The translations under genes were made by a program, and so were the position numbers. A DNA stretch of 64,000 nt from Eubacterium ventriosum (GTDB lineage Bacteria; Bacillota; Clostridia; Lachnospirales; Lachnospiraceae), in the NCBI RefSeq assembly GCF_025150745.1, contig NZ_CP102282.1:1995501-2059500 (forward strand), in the 5' to 3' direction. Positions 1 through 10,311 of this stretch are shown here, one piece after another; position 1 is the first letter of the stretch, and every line of letters starts with the position of its first letter. The notes beneath the pieces are model-generated. The model did no database searches. It saw only the letters and a program-made list of their open reading frames with translations, and was not told the origin of the DNA.

Positions 1-1893
1 TGTGTCAGGACATTCAATTGCTGACTTAAGGAAACATGTTCCTGCCTGATAACATGAGTAAATGCCTATTCCATATCCTTCATGACTTGTTACATTATCG
101 GCAACCTTATAGTCTGTATATCCATAACTTCCAGATGCATTCCATGAACTCTGATTAGGAATATCGTACGGAAGTTCGCTCTGATACATATAACATTTTC
201 CACCGTTACCATTCCACATTGTCTGGTATTTCTGGAAATGTTCAACCATTAAACCGTATGTTGTAACATTATCACCGTTAATAATTACACCGTGATCTGC
301 TGTATTCTTTGTCCATGCTACACCTTTACCGTGGTCTGCTCTCCATACCCAGAAGTTATCTCCAATTACATCACTACTATTAATTATGACGCAAGTTGTT
401 GCCTTACCCGGAGTTTCATCTGCTCCACCTACTCTATAGAATGTATCGCAAAGAGTAATAGGATTATCCTTGTGGCTTGTCTTATTTCCTGCTGTACCAA
501 CAGTTAAAAGTGTTGATGAATTAACCTGTCCGGCATCAAATAAAACACCTGCAATAGAAACGCCACCAACATCAGCAACTTTCATACATTCATTGCCATT
601 TGTTGGCTTTAATGTTGCATATCCAAGTCCTAAAACTATTGTGTCTTCATTCTTGATTTCAATAGGTGCATCTAATGAATAGATACCAGGTGTTAAGATT
701 AAATTCTTTCCTGCATTAAGCTGACTATTAATCTTTGCAACACTATCGCCAGGTTTTGCAACATAAAATTTATCTAAATCAATAAACTCACCGTCAACCT
801 TATCCCCTGACCATGAAACACCTACTGTATTGTTTTTTACTTTAGGAACAAAAACACTGTATTTACCGTCATTTACTGTAAGAAATGGCTTTTCTACTTC
901 TTCAGGAGTTTTTTCTACTACTGTGTTAGCTGCATATGGCCAGCCTTTTTCCACTCCTTTAACGTTGCTGCCACACCCAACTAAAACATTGTTCCAAACA
1001 ACACCTTCAAATTTACTCATTTCAGAGTTTCTTGTAAGCCACTGTTGCTGTGAACCACCTGAAACTGTTCCTGCCACCTTTGTATCTGCAAGGAAACCAC
1101 CGCTGGCATAACCTCCATCCTGATGTAAATATAAATTTCCTTTTATATTCATTCTTCTCATTGATGTTGCCTGAGAAACAGCCCAAATTGTAGACTTAGA
1201 TGTTGTTGTTAAGTTTTCTACTGAACGCCAGAAGTTACATAATGCATTATAGTTTACACCACCATCATACTTTCTGCCTTTCATCCATTCAGCCTTAGAA
1301 CGAACATTTCCAACTGTTGTTTCTGTTGGAGTTAATCCAAGTCCTGCAACCTGAGTATAAAATCCAATTTCAACATTTAAGCTGTCAGAATATGTTCCAG
1401 GTGCAAAAAGAAATGCATATCTGTCACTACCAAACTGACCTGATTCTGTTGTCTTATAAACATTGTTTATGTAACTTTGAATTTCTGAATTGTTATCTGT
1501 TGGTTCAAAAATATTAGTATTATAACCAAATGTTTCAATTTCATATGATGTTGCAAGTGACATAGACGATTCTGTACCATTAACTACAGATGTAACCTTA
1601 TAATATTCACCATCATATGCTGTGTCAGTGTATGAGTTAGTGTCTACTGTAGCAACCTTGTTATATGTTGCATAACGGCTTTTAGCCTTGTAAACATTAT
1701 AAGTTGCTCCCTGAACACTACTCCACTTGATTGTGCATGTACTATCATCCTGTTCTACAAAAGATAATACACTTGGAGCAACAGCAGTTGCCGCATTAAC
1801 TGTTGTAACCGGCAGATTTATGCCTGAAAAAGTAACTGCTGTCACTAATGTTACAACCAAAAATTTCTTTTTAAAATCTTTTAATCCTTTCAT
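1..1893 (-). CDS. Secreted right-handed beta-helix protein with N-terminal FN3-like domain (C-terminus off the left edge)
   Basis: The frame is open from ATG at 1893 to base 1, so the protein is at least 631 residues and its C-terminus lies outside. The start follows an AAGGAG ribosome site. Residues 1 to about 36 form a signal peptide (basic MKGLKDFKKK, hydrophobic core, cleavage near VNAATA). Residues 40-125 look like a fibronectin type III module. The rest resembles a family of secreted parallel beta-helix proteins of actinobacteria and Paenibacillus, often mislabelled adenylyl cyclase or F5/8-type protein. Shared motifs include FGSDRYAFLFAPGTY, GFYTQVAGLG, NFWRSVENL, GGSQQQW and NFWVWRADHG. 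I recall this fold as akin to GH55-type beta-1,3-glucanases, but the substrate is not settled by sequence. It probably acts extracellularly on polysaccharide. The GH76, GH92 and GH5 genes further along make a fungal-wall glucan plausible, by inference only. Confidence 0.72.
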   Translation of the reverse strand, partial: MKGLKDFKKKFLVVTLVTAVTFSGINLPVTTVNAATAVAPSVLSFVEQDDSTCTIKWSSVQGATYNVYKAKSRYATYNKVATVDTNSYTDTAYDGEYYKVTSVVNGTESSMSLATSYEIETFGYNTNIFEPTDNNSEIQSYINNVYKTTESGQFGSDRYAFLFAPGTYSDSLNVEIGFYTQVAGLGLTPTETTVGNVRSKAEWMKGRKYDGGVNYNALCNFWRSVENLTTTSKSTIWAVSQATSMRRMNIKGNLYLHQDGGYASGGFLADTKVAGTVSGGSQQQWLTRNSEMSKFEGVVWNNVLVGCGSNVKGVEKGWPYAANTVVEKTPEEVEKPFLTVNDGKYSVFVPKVKNNTVGVSWSGDKVDGEFIDLDKFYVAKPGDSVAKINSQLNAGKNLILTPGIYSLDAPIEIKNEDTIVLGLGYATLKPTNGNECMKVADVGGVSIAGVLFDAGQVNSSTLLTVGTAGNKTSHKDNPITLCDTFYRVGGADETPGKATTCVIINSSDVIGDNFWVWRADHGKGVAWTKNTADHGVIINGDNVTTYGLMVEHFQKYQTMWNGNGGKCYMYQSELPYDIPNQSSWNASGSYGYTDYKVADNVTSHEGYGIGIYSCYQAGTCFLKSAIECPDT

Positions 1894-2151
1894 TATTTTC
1901 TCCTTTTTCATTCCCATAAAATAATTTAAATCGTTTCAATTATTTTACCATAGTATAAACCCTATTCCAAATAATTAACGGTAAAAAAATGTTTTTAAAC
2001 TAAATGTACAATATTAGGCAATGGTTTTTGGCTATTTTTACCATTAAATTGGTATATTTATATATTTTTTATCCATATTTTATAAATATTTGATTAAATT
2101 AGATTTTTCTCACTTTTTTAGATAATAAGTCTTTCAAAATTCCAGTTATTC

Positions 2152-2192
2152 AAAAAAATAAAGGCCTACAGATTTCATTCTGTAGACCTTTA
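2152..2192 (-). terminator. Rho-independent terminator of groES-groEL
   Basis: An inverted repeat (AAGGCCTACAG, 9-base loop, CTGTAGACCTT; one mismatch) lies 20 bases past the groEL stop. On the minus strand it is followed by TTTATTTTTTT, a typical intrinsic terminator. Confidence 0.85.
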
Positions 2193-2213
2193 AATTATTT
2201 ATCAGAATATATA

Positions 2214-3839
<1,626 letters not shown>

Positions 3840-3882
3840 TTACCTCCAAACTGGTTATATAATTTAGGGCTTTAACCCTTTA

Positions 3883-4170
3883 TTAGTCTTCAACAACAGC
3901 AAGAATGTCAGACTGTTTTACAATAATAAATTCTTCTTCGTCTAGCTTAACTTCATTTCCTGCATATTTTGAAAAGATAACCTTATCTCCAACCTTAACT
4001 GTCATTGTTACTTCTTTTCCATCAATTACTCCACCGGGACCTACTGCAACAACTTCTGCCTGTTGTGGTTTTTCCTGTGTCTGACTTGTTAAAATTATTC
4101 CTGACTTTGTTTTTTCTTCAGGAGTGCTCTGCTTTAATACTACTCTGTCTGCTAATGGTACTAATTTCAT
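3883..4170 (-). CDS. groS: Co-chaperonin GroES (10 kDa)
   Basis: The 95-residue protein is the heptameric lid for GroEL. It has the family pattern throughout: MKLVPLADRVVLK at the start, a mobile-loop region around residues 17-33 (EEKTKSGIILTSQTQEKPQ), VVAVGPGG, KVGDKVIFSKYAG, and a C-terminal EEEFIIVKQSDILAVVE. The start is set by GGAGG seven bases upstream of ATG. It is first in the groES-groEL operon, preceded by a CIRCE operator and a sigma-A-like promoter. Confidence 0.99.
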   Translation of the reverse strand: MKLVPLADRVVLKQSTPEEKTKSGIILTSQTQEKPQQAEVVAVGPGGVIDGKEVTMTVKVGDKVIFSKYAGNEVKLDEEEFIIVKQSDILAVVED

Positions 4171-4205
4171 TTTAAAACCTCCATCTATTCTGTCTCATTT
4201 CTTTG

Positions 4206-4232
4206 TTAGCACTCATCTTCTTTGAGTGCCAA
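4206..4232 (-). promoter_or_regulatory. CIRCE operator (HrcA binding site) of groESL
   Basis: TTAGCACTC, nine bases, GAGTGCCAA: the classic CIRCE inverted repeat with one mismatch in the second arm. It lies 36-62 bases upstream of the groES start, just downstream of the predicted transcription start, where HrcA binding blocks transcription. Confidence 0.95.
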
Positions 4233-4242
4233 TCAACTATGA

Positions 4243-4273
4243 ACTATATTAACACTTTTTGGAATTAATGCAA
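4243..4273 (-). promoter_or_regulatory. Probable sigma-A promoter of groESL
   Basis: On the minus strand TTGCAT (4268-4273) is followed 16 bases later by TAATAT (4246-4251); an overlapping TATAGT at 4243-4248 gives 19-base spacing. Either places the start point next to the CIRCE element. The exact -10 is uncertain. Confidence 0.55.
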
Positions 4274-4359
4274 TAGTAAATCTGATTTTTTACAATTATT
4301 TAATATTTTGTCATCAAAACTTTATAAATTATTCTGTTGCTGATTATATTTTTTGCTAA

Positions 4360-5280
4360 TTATTTCTTCGTTCCAACCTTGTTTTCTCTTCCAAAACAAA
4401 AGAGATATTGCTGTGCATAACCGCCATATTCTCCATACTGTTCTTTTGCAAAAAGCTGAATTTTGTCTTTTGGTGTATCCTCTCCATTAAAATAAACGCT
4501 TTCCATTATTCTCTTTATCCAAACATCTACTGGGAATGCTTCTCGAAAGCCTAAAGAAAACAACATTACACAGTTGGCCACTTTTTCGCCTACGCCCTTT
4601 ATGCTAATTAGTTTATCTCTGGTTTCATTTTCATTTAATCCTTTTAATGTTTCCATGGAAATCACACCTGTTGCAAGTTTCTGTGCCGCATCGTAAAGAT
4701 ATGGTGCCCTGAACCCTGTTTTCATCTCTCTAAAAGCTTCCTCAGTTATTGTTCCAAGAGTTTTCACATCAGGAAAAGAATAATATCTCTCACCGTTTAC
4801 TTCTCCTAAATACTCACCGTATTCCTCACTTATTCTTCTAACCAACTGCTTAATATGTGGTATTTGTTTATTTTGGGAAATAATAAAAGATATTAATGTC
4901 TCGTAAAATTCCTGATTAAGAATACGTATTCCCCACTTTTCCTTAATAGCTTCTTCTAATTTACTATCTTTTTTTAAAAGGAAAGATTTAATTTCATTAT
5001 AATCTCTTTCAAGGTCAAAATATGGAATCCATATGTTTTCCACATCAGGCTTTTCAGTATTAAAAAAAATTAATTGATTACCACTTTGTTTAATATGAAG
5101 CAACTTATTAAAAGCAACCACAACATAATCTTCTTCATCCTGCTTGTAAAATCTAAAGCACTGGCCACATTCTAAAGTCTGCTCCAAGTCAAAATCTGTA
5201 ATCTCTTTTATAATTGTATTTTTGTTTTCTATTTCTATTCTAAAATTTTGTCTGCTTTTTTCTCCAAATGTATTATCCAT
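4360..5280 (-). CDS. 8-oxoguanine DNA glycosylase/AP lyase, OGG1 type
   Basis: This base-excision repair enzyme removes 8-oxoguanine opposite cytosine. The 306-residue protein has an N-terminal OGG_N-like domain (about 20-125, with the LEQTLECGQCFRF segment) and an HhH-GPD domain (about 126-295). The helix-hairpin-helix reads IKGVGEKVANCVML; Lys233 corresponds to the Schiff-base lysine of OGG1 (K249 in human), and Asp252 in FPVDVW to the conserved catalytic aspartate. This is the clostridial OGG1 type rather than MutM. It sits 26 bases downstream of a Cof-type phosphatase gene on the same strand, so the two are probably co-transcribed. Confidence 0.9.
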   Translation of the reverse strand: MDNTFGEKSRQNFRIEIENKNTIIKEITDFDLEQTLECGQCFRFYKQDEEDYVVVAFNKLLHIKQSGNQLIFFNTEKPDVENIWIPYFDLERDYNEIKSFLLKKDSKLEEAIKEKWGIRILNQEFYETLISFIISQNKQIPHIKQLVRRISEEYGEYLGEVNGERYYSFPDVKTLGTITEEAFREMKTGFRAPYLYDAAQKLATGVISMETLKGLNENETRDKLISIKGVGEKVANCVMLFSLGFREAFPVDVWIKRIMESVYFNGEDTPKDKIQLFAKEQYGEYGGYAQQYLFCFGRENKVGTKK

Positions 5281-5306
5281 TATTTTTTTCGTTTACCATT
5301 TCTTTT

Positions 5307-6098
5307 CTAAATTAATTCAAACTTCTTTAAGCCGTTATAAATTCCACCTTCATCAAATCTGTCTGTTTTGTATTCTACTTTATTTTTAAGTTCCTGATTA
5401 CCATTGCCCATTAAGCAACCGTATTCAACATAGTTAAGCATATCAATGTCATTAAAGCTGTCTCCGAAGGCATATGTGTCCTCTTTTGGAATGCCTATTT
5501 CTTTAATAAGTCTGTCAATTCCAACTGCTTTATTGTATCCCTTTGGAATAAATTCAAGAAGCATATTGTTATGGTTAATAATCGAGTAGTCGTTCTTAAA
5601 CTTTTCACTAAAAGCTTTCATATCACTATCATTCTGAAAGCCACCGGTTACCTTGGAAATTTCAATATGTTTTTCTTCTACTGTTTTAATTGAATTAGGA
5701 TTTTTCTCATAATGTACGTCCATATACTGTACGTTTGCATGAATAAGATTAGAAGTATCAGTTCCAACATAAATATATTCTTTTCCTTCTGCCAATGGAA
5801 AAAATCCATATTCAAGGAAACCGTCAATAACTCTTCTTGCTTCAGCATCCTCAAGCTTCTTATAGTAAAGTTCTTTTCCATTTGTCTCGCAGTAAGTTCC
5901 TGCACCTGCAATTATGTTATCAAATCCTAAGTTTATAAAATCAGGGTAAATCATGCATTTTGTTCTTCCTGTGCAAATAACCGGTATGTGCCCATTAGCC
6001 TTCAAAAGCTCAATGGCCTTTGCCGTATCTTTTGGAATCCCCTTTTCATAGCTGTAAATCGTACCGTCAATGTCAAAAAATACAATCTTTGTATCCAT
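5307..6098 (-). CDS. HAD-superfamily Cof-type sugar/nucleotide phosphatase
   Basis: The 263-residue cytoplasmic protein is a Cof/IIB-subfamily HAD hydrolase. Motif I is FFDIDGTIYSY (nucleophile Asp9, acid/base Asp11), motif II is the CTGRTK threonine segment near residue 42, and motifs III/IV appear as Lys in the KGYNKAVGI region and GDSFNDIDML near residues 210-220. The cap inserted between motifs II and III is of the C2B type. These enzymes dephosphorylate sugar phosphates, FMN or pyridoxal phosphate with low specificity, and the substrate cannot be read from sequence. It is likely transcribed with the glycosylase that follows. Confidence 0.85.
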   Translation of the reverse strand: MDTKIVFFDIDGTIYSYEKGIPKDTAKAIELLKANGHIPVICTGRTKCMIYPDFINLGFDNIIAGAGTYCETNGKELYYKKLEDAEARRVIDGFLEYGFFPLAEGKEYIYVGTDTSNLIHANVQYMDVHYEKNPNSIKTVEEKHIEISKVTGGFQNDSDMKAFSEKFKNDYSIINHNNMLLEFIPKGYNKAVGIDRLIKEIGIPKEDTYAFGDSFNDIDMLNYVEYGCLMGNGNQELKNKVEYKTDRFDEGGIYNGLKKFELI

Positions 6099-6374
6099 AC
6101 ATTCTTCATCCTTTCTTATTTTTATCTAATTTACTTTTATTCTCACTTTTATAATAAAATTCAATTTATGATTTTTTATAAAAGAGTTGATTTTTCTCTG
6201 AAAAATTTCTTTTTTACTTGTTTTTATTCACCATTTAGTAGACTAACATTTTTGTCCTGCTATTTCAACAATTTGTGGCAATGTTTTTTTCTAAAATTGT
6301 GTATTATTGCTTTATTTTAGTTAAAAATAGTATTATAATTATCTTAACAATTTACCGAAATGGAGGATATAGCT

Positions 6375-6974
6375 ATGGGATTCTTTAAGAAAATAATAGG
6401 TGCGGCAGCAGTTGCCGGTGCTGCAGTTGGTGGAGCTTTATATGTAAAAAATAAAAAAGACGAAAATGAAGGCTTTGAAGATTTTGATGACGAAAAAATC
6501 TTTCAGGTAAACACCGGCAATGACAATGATGGCAACAAGAAAGTCACAATTACCTTTAACAGAAGAAAAGCTAAAGATGTAACTGATAAAGCTGTTGACA
6601 AGGTTGCAGATGTAACTGATAAGGTTAAAGACATTGTTACTGAAAAAGTTGGTGAAGAAAATATCGAAAAGGTAATGGATAAGGTAGACGAAGCCAAAGA
6701 TAAAGCAATGGATGCCAAAGACGTTTTTGTAGAAAAAGTTGGTGAAGAAAACATTCAGATGGCAAAGGACAAAGTTAAAAATGTTGTAAATCAGGCAAAA
6801 GACATTGTTTCGGAATTTGTTGGAAAAGATGACTACGAAGAAGTTTACACACATGATTTTAATGAAGATGATTTCGTAGACGAAGACGCTGTAAATGAAG
6901 ATGTTGAAACAGAAGATGACGTAGACCTTGGCGAAGGTGATGACCTACTTAAAGACGAGGTTGAAGATTTATAG
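6375..6974 (+). CDS. Membrane-anchored amphipathic repeat protein (LEA/YtxH-like), acidic tail
   Basis: I chose ATG 6375 because GGAGG lies eight bases upstream; an in-frame ATG at 6360 would overlap that ribosome site. The 199-residue protein starts MGFFKKIIGAAAVAGAAVGGALYV, a glycine/alanine-rich membrane segment like that of YtxH stress proteins. Residues 50-150 are built of Val-Asp-Lys-rich amphipathic segments such as DKAVDKVADVTDKVKDIV, and the block EKVGEEN occurs twice about 33 residues apart. Such patterns resemble group-3 LEA or apolipoprotein-like helices. The last 45 residues are strongly acidic. It is a single-gene unit with its own terminator. A role in envelope or desiccation stress is inference. 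Confidence 0.6.
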   Translation: MGFFKKIIGAAAVAGAAVGGALYVKNKKDENEGFEDFDDEKIFQVNTGNDNDGNKKVTITFNRRKAKDVTDKAVDKVADVTDKVKDIVTEKVGEENIEKVMDKVDEAKDKAMDAKDVFVEKVGEENIQMAKDKVKNVVNQAKDIVSEFVGKDDYEEVYTHDFNEDDFVDEDAVNEDVETEDDVDLGEGDDLLKDEVEDL

Positions 6975-7052
6975 AAATACACTTATTTGATGAGAATTAA
7001 ATAACTACTCTTAATTGGATGCTTTATTTTTTTTCATACGTTTCTTTTATTT

Positions 7053-7086
7053 GAAAAGGAGCTACACCTCGGTGTGGCTCCTTTTC
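7053..7086. terminator. Bidirectional terminator between the amphipathic protein gene and glnS
   Basis: GAAAAGGAGCTACACC, TCG loop region, GGTGTGGCTCCTTTTC: a stem of about 15 pairs with one mismatch, U-rich on both sides, between two convergent genes. Confidence 0.85.
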
Positions 7087-7134
7087 AAAATTCACAGTAC
7101 TGTTTACAATTTACTCTGGTTTTGTCCAAGCTTT

Positions 7135-8808
7135 TTATTTAGGTAGCTTAAATGAACTTTTAAGTGAAACAATTCTGTTAAATACAGGTTTCTCTTTTGT
7201 ATAATCTTTTAAGTCTGCACAGAAGTATCCCTGTCTTACAAACTGGAATTTGTCTTCCGGCTTAACATCTGCAATATTTGGCTCTACATAGCAGTCTTTT
7301 AATACAGTTAATGAATTAGGATTTAAGTTAAGTGTTCCATCTTCATTTAACTTGCCTTTTTCTTCATCAACAATATTTTCATATAATCTGACTTCTGACT
7401 TAACACCATGTCTTGCTGATACCCAATGGATTGTTCCCTTAACTTTACGTCCTGTAAAGCCACTTCCACTTCTTGTTTCAGGATCATAAGTACAATGAAT
7501 CTCTGTAACATTTCCATTTTCGTCTTTCTTATAATCTACACATTTAACAAAATATGCATTCATAAGTCTTACTTCGTTACCAGGGAATAATCTAAAGTAT
7601 TTCTTTGGTGGTTCTTCCATAAAATCTTCTCTATCAATGTAAATCTCCTTACAGAAAGGAACCTTTCTTGTTCCAAGTTCAGGACATTCTACATTGTTAA
7701 CCACATCAAACCATTCAACCTGATCTTCAGGATAGTTGTCAATTATAACCTTAATTGGATCAAGAACAGCCATAAGTCTTGGTTTCTTAGCCTTCAAGTC
7801 TTCTCTAATACAATATTCAAGCATTGCATAGTCAACTGAACTCTGGCTCTTTGAAATTCCACATAAGTCAACAAACATCTTAATTGACTCAGGAGTAAAT
7901 CCACGTCTTCTCAATGCTGCAATAGAAACAAGTCTTGGGTCATCCCATCCGTCAACTATTCCGTCTTCAACTAATTTCTTAATATATCTTTTTCCTGTAA
8001 CAACATTTGTTACATATAACTTAGCAAACTCAATCTGTCTAGGTGGATTAGGATATTCCAATTCTCTAACTACCCAGTCATACAAAGGTCTATGATCTTC
8101 AAACTCTAATGTACAAATAGAATGTGTTACCCCCTCAATAGCATCTTCTATTGGATGAGCAAAATCGTACATTGGATAGATGCACCATTTATCTCCTGTT
8201 TTATGATGTGTCATATGAGCAACTCTATAGATAATTGGATCTCTCATGTTAATGTTAGGTGATGTCATATCAATCTTAGCTCTTAATACTTTTTCACCGT
8301 CTTTATAAACACCCTTTTTCATGTTATCAAATAACTCTAAGTTCTCTTCTACAGATCTGTTTCTGTATGGACTATCCTTACCCGGCTCAGTTAATGTACC
8401 ACGGTATTCTCTGATTTCTTCAGGAGAAAGGTCACAAACATATGCTTTACCTTTCTTAATTAACTTAATAGCTGCTTCATACATCTGCTCAAAATAATTT
8501 GAAGCAAAGAATAATCTGTCTTCCCAATCAGCACCAAGCCACTTAATATCTTTTAAAATTGATTCCACGAACTCTTCCTTCTCTTTAGTAGGATTAGTAT
8601 CATCAAATCTCATATTAAACTTTCCATTGTACTTCTTTGCTAAACCATAGTTTAAAAGAATAGATTTAGCATGTCCTATATGAAGATAACCGTTAGGCTC
8701 TGGTGGAAATCTAGTCTGCACATGGTCAAATCTTCCTTCCTCTAAATCTTTATCAATTATTAATTCTATAAAATTTTTTGATTCAATCTTTTCGTTTTCT
8801 AATTCCAT
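7135..8808 (-). CDS. glnS: Glutaminyl-tRNA synthetase
   Basis: GlnRS charges tRNA-Gln directly with glutamine. The 557-residue length is normal. The HIGH motif is in [16 protein letters not shown] near residue 45, and the GlnRS marker [17 protein letters not shown] follows the catalytic core. The KMSKS-equivalent loop reads [12 protein letters not shown] rather than the VMSKR form of E. coli. The C-terminal anticodon-binding barrels (from about 345) include [16 protein letters not shown] and [16 protein letters not shown]. The gene is monocistronic between a terminator and a 226-base AT-rich spacer. Confidence 0.97.
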   Translation of the reverse strand: MELENEKIESKNFIELIIDKDLEEGRFDHVQTRFPPEPNGYLHIGHAKSILLNYGLAKKYNGKFNMRFDDTNPTKEKEEFVESILKDIKWLGADWEDRLFFASNYFEQMYEAAIKLIKKGKAYVCDLSPEEIREYRGTLTEPGKDSPYRNRSVEENLELFDNMKKGVYKDGEKVLRAKIDMTSPNINMRDPIIYRVAHMTHHKTGDKWCIYPMYDFAHPIEDAIEGVTHSICTLEFEDHRPLYDWVVRELEYPNPPRQIEFAKLYVTNVVTGKRYIKKLVEDGIVDGWDDPRLVSIAALRRRGFTPESIKMFVDLCGISKSQSSVDYAMLEYCIREDLKAKKPRLMAVLDPIKVIIDNYPEDQVEWFDVVNNVECPELGTRKVPFCKEIYIDREDFMEEPPKKYFRLFPGNEVRLMNAYFVKCVDYKKDENGNVTEIHCTYDPETRSGSGFTGRKVKGTIHWVSARHGVKSEVRLYENIVDEEKGKLNEDGTLNLNPNSLTVLKDCYVEPNIADVKPEDKFQFVRQGYFCADLKDYTKEKPVFNRIVSLKSSFKLPK

Positions 8809-9034
8809 TTTAGCCTCCGGGTTAATTATATTTTTTCACAATTATTGAATTATACAATAAATATGCTGTTTTTTCAATATGTTTGCCTGAAATAATAATG
8901 TAATGCAAAAAGAAGCTTTACCCAAAGCCAAACTCACTTTAAAGTAAAACCTCTTTTATTAACTTTTAATTCTCTTTAATTTTAACTTTATACGAATATT
9001 ACATCTTATAAAAGTTTATCTTTTAACTACTAAT

Positions 9035-9763
9035 TTATTTTTCTACTAAAACTTCCATATATCTTACACCCCAGGCAAGAGCTTCACTATGTGAACTGAA
9101 ATAAAGGTCAATTCTGTTTCCTCTAATTGCTCCACCTCTGTCTTCAACTGTGTAAGTGTTTCCATTGAACTTCAACTTTGTTCCAAAAGGAAATCTTGAA
9201 GTGTCAGCAGCAATTGTTCTGCCTGCTGTTGCTCTTGTTCCTGATGCCGTAATACCTGTTGTCTTCCCACAGCATGCTGCACATGAGCAATAACCTGTTA
9301 TTTTAAAAGTTCCAAGACTTTTATATTTTGATTTAGATTTTGAAGAAGATTTCTTCTTAGACTTCTTCTTTTTAGATTTCTTTCCGTCTTTCTTAGACTT
9401 TTTATTGTTTGCATCCTTATTATTGGATTTGTTTTCATTCTCAAGTTTGTTTGTTTCTTCTGAAGTTTCATTCGCATCATCTTCAGATGCTTTCAAAATA
9501 AATGCTGAACCTCCAATTGTTTCTTTTACAATCTCTGTATTAACCTGATCATTATCAAGACCTTTAAGTTTAAGAGAATTAGTAGTATCTTCTGATTGTA
9601 AGATTGGTATCACATTTGCTGATTTAAGTACCGGTGTCTGACTAGCTTCTGCTACAGTTTCCACTACCATACTGTCATTCTTCTCAACTGACGTTACAAC
9701 AGGTGTAATTGTCATTGATGTGATTAGACAAACAGCCTCAGCAATGAGTCTTATTTTTCTCAT
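9035..9763 (-). CDS. Secreted 3D-domain (double-psi beta-barrel) wall protein
   Basis: ATG 9763 is preceded by AAGGAGT, giving 242 residues; longer in-frame starts lack this site. Residues 1-28 form an N-terminal hydrophobic signal segment. The middle is low-complexity, ending in a strongly basic Lys/Ser tract around residues 115-150 that could bind wall anionic polymers or peptidoglycan. The C-terminal 90 residues are a 3D domain: FKITGYCSCAACCGK, a TASGTRATAGRTIAAD stretch, FPFGTKL, VEDRGGAIRGNRIDLYF, and EALAWG. The Asp residues in DRGG and RIDLY are the domain's hallmark. Relatives (YabE, YocH, YuiC, RpfB types) act in peptidoglycan remodelling or germination and share the MltA lytic-transglycosylase fold. 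Whether this one is catalytic is unproven. Confidence 0.88.
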   Translation of the reverse strand: MRKIRLIAEAVCLITSMTITPVVTSVEKNDSMVVETVAEASQTPVLKSANVIPILQSEDTTNSLKLKGLDNDQVNTEIVKETIGGSAFILKASEDDANETSEETNKLENENKSNNKDANNKKSKKDGKKSKKKKSKKKSSSKSKSKYKSLGTFKITGYCSCAACCGKTTGITASGTRATAGRTIAADTSRFPFGTKLKFNGNTYTVEDRGGAIRGNRIDLYFSSHSEALAWGVRYMEVLVEK

Positions 9764-9903
9764 ATCTATACTCCTTTTCTTTCCACTTTTGTGGCTTGCG
9801 AGTATAAATATACACCAACTGTTACAGAATGTCAAGAGAATGTTACAAATATGTTACATTCATATGTCTTATGCAATATTTTTTTAACCTTTTTGTCGAT
9901 TTT

Positions 9904-10203
9904 CTATCCAAATAATTTTTCAAGAATAACATCTAAAACATATTCATGACCACATATTACAATAGTATCTTCATTAACAAGTAAAAAAGCAGTTCTTCTA
10001 AGGTTAAATGCTACACCAAGTCTTACTCCACCTTTCATTTCAGCGCTTCGCAAAACTTTATTAATCTCATATTTTGACATATGTGGAACACTCATATCCT
10101 CTTCTCTTTTAAACTGTATCATAGGATATCCTCCCTGATATCCACATATTACTAAATCTTTTAATTTATATCTTTTACTCCAGTATTTTAATTTTTCTTC
10201 CAT
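9904..10203 (-). CDS. Conserved hypothetical protein, 99 residues
   Basis: I do not recognise this protein. It is a small soluble polypeptide with a basic N-terminus (MEEKLKYWSKRYKLKD), a mixed alpha/beta middle with no signal peptide or membrane segment, and a hydrophobic C-terminus (EYVLDVILEKLFG). An AGAT-type weak ribosome site lies upstream. It follows the large kinase/hydrolase fusion on the same strand, separated by about 108 bases that include a possible terminator, so it probably has its own transcript. No function is proposed. Confidence 0.6.
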   Translation of the reverse strand: MEEKLKYWSKRYKLKDLVICGYQGGYPMIQFKREEDMSVPHMSKYEINKVLRSAEMKGGVRLGVAFNLRRTAFLLVNEDTIVICGHEYVLDVILEKLFG

Positions 10204-10251
10204 AAATTCTCCAATCTTTCATTTTTAATCGCTTTTATGTAAATATATTAC

Positions 10252-10280
10252 AAAAGCCCCACTTTTTCAAATGGAGCTTT
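10252..10280 (-). terminator. Probable terminator of the kinase/amidotransferase fusion gene
   Basis: AAAGCCCCA, 10-base loop, TGGAGCTTT: nine-pair stem with one mismatch about 30 bases past the stop at 10312. The trailing U-run is short. Confidence 0.5.
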
Positions 10281-10311
10281 AAAAATATCAAAATATAATC
10301 TGAATAAAATA

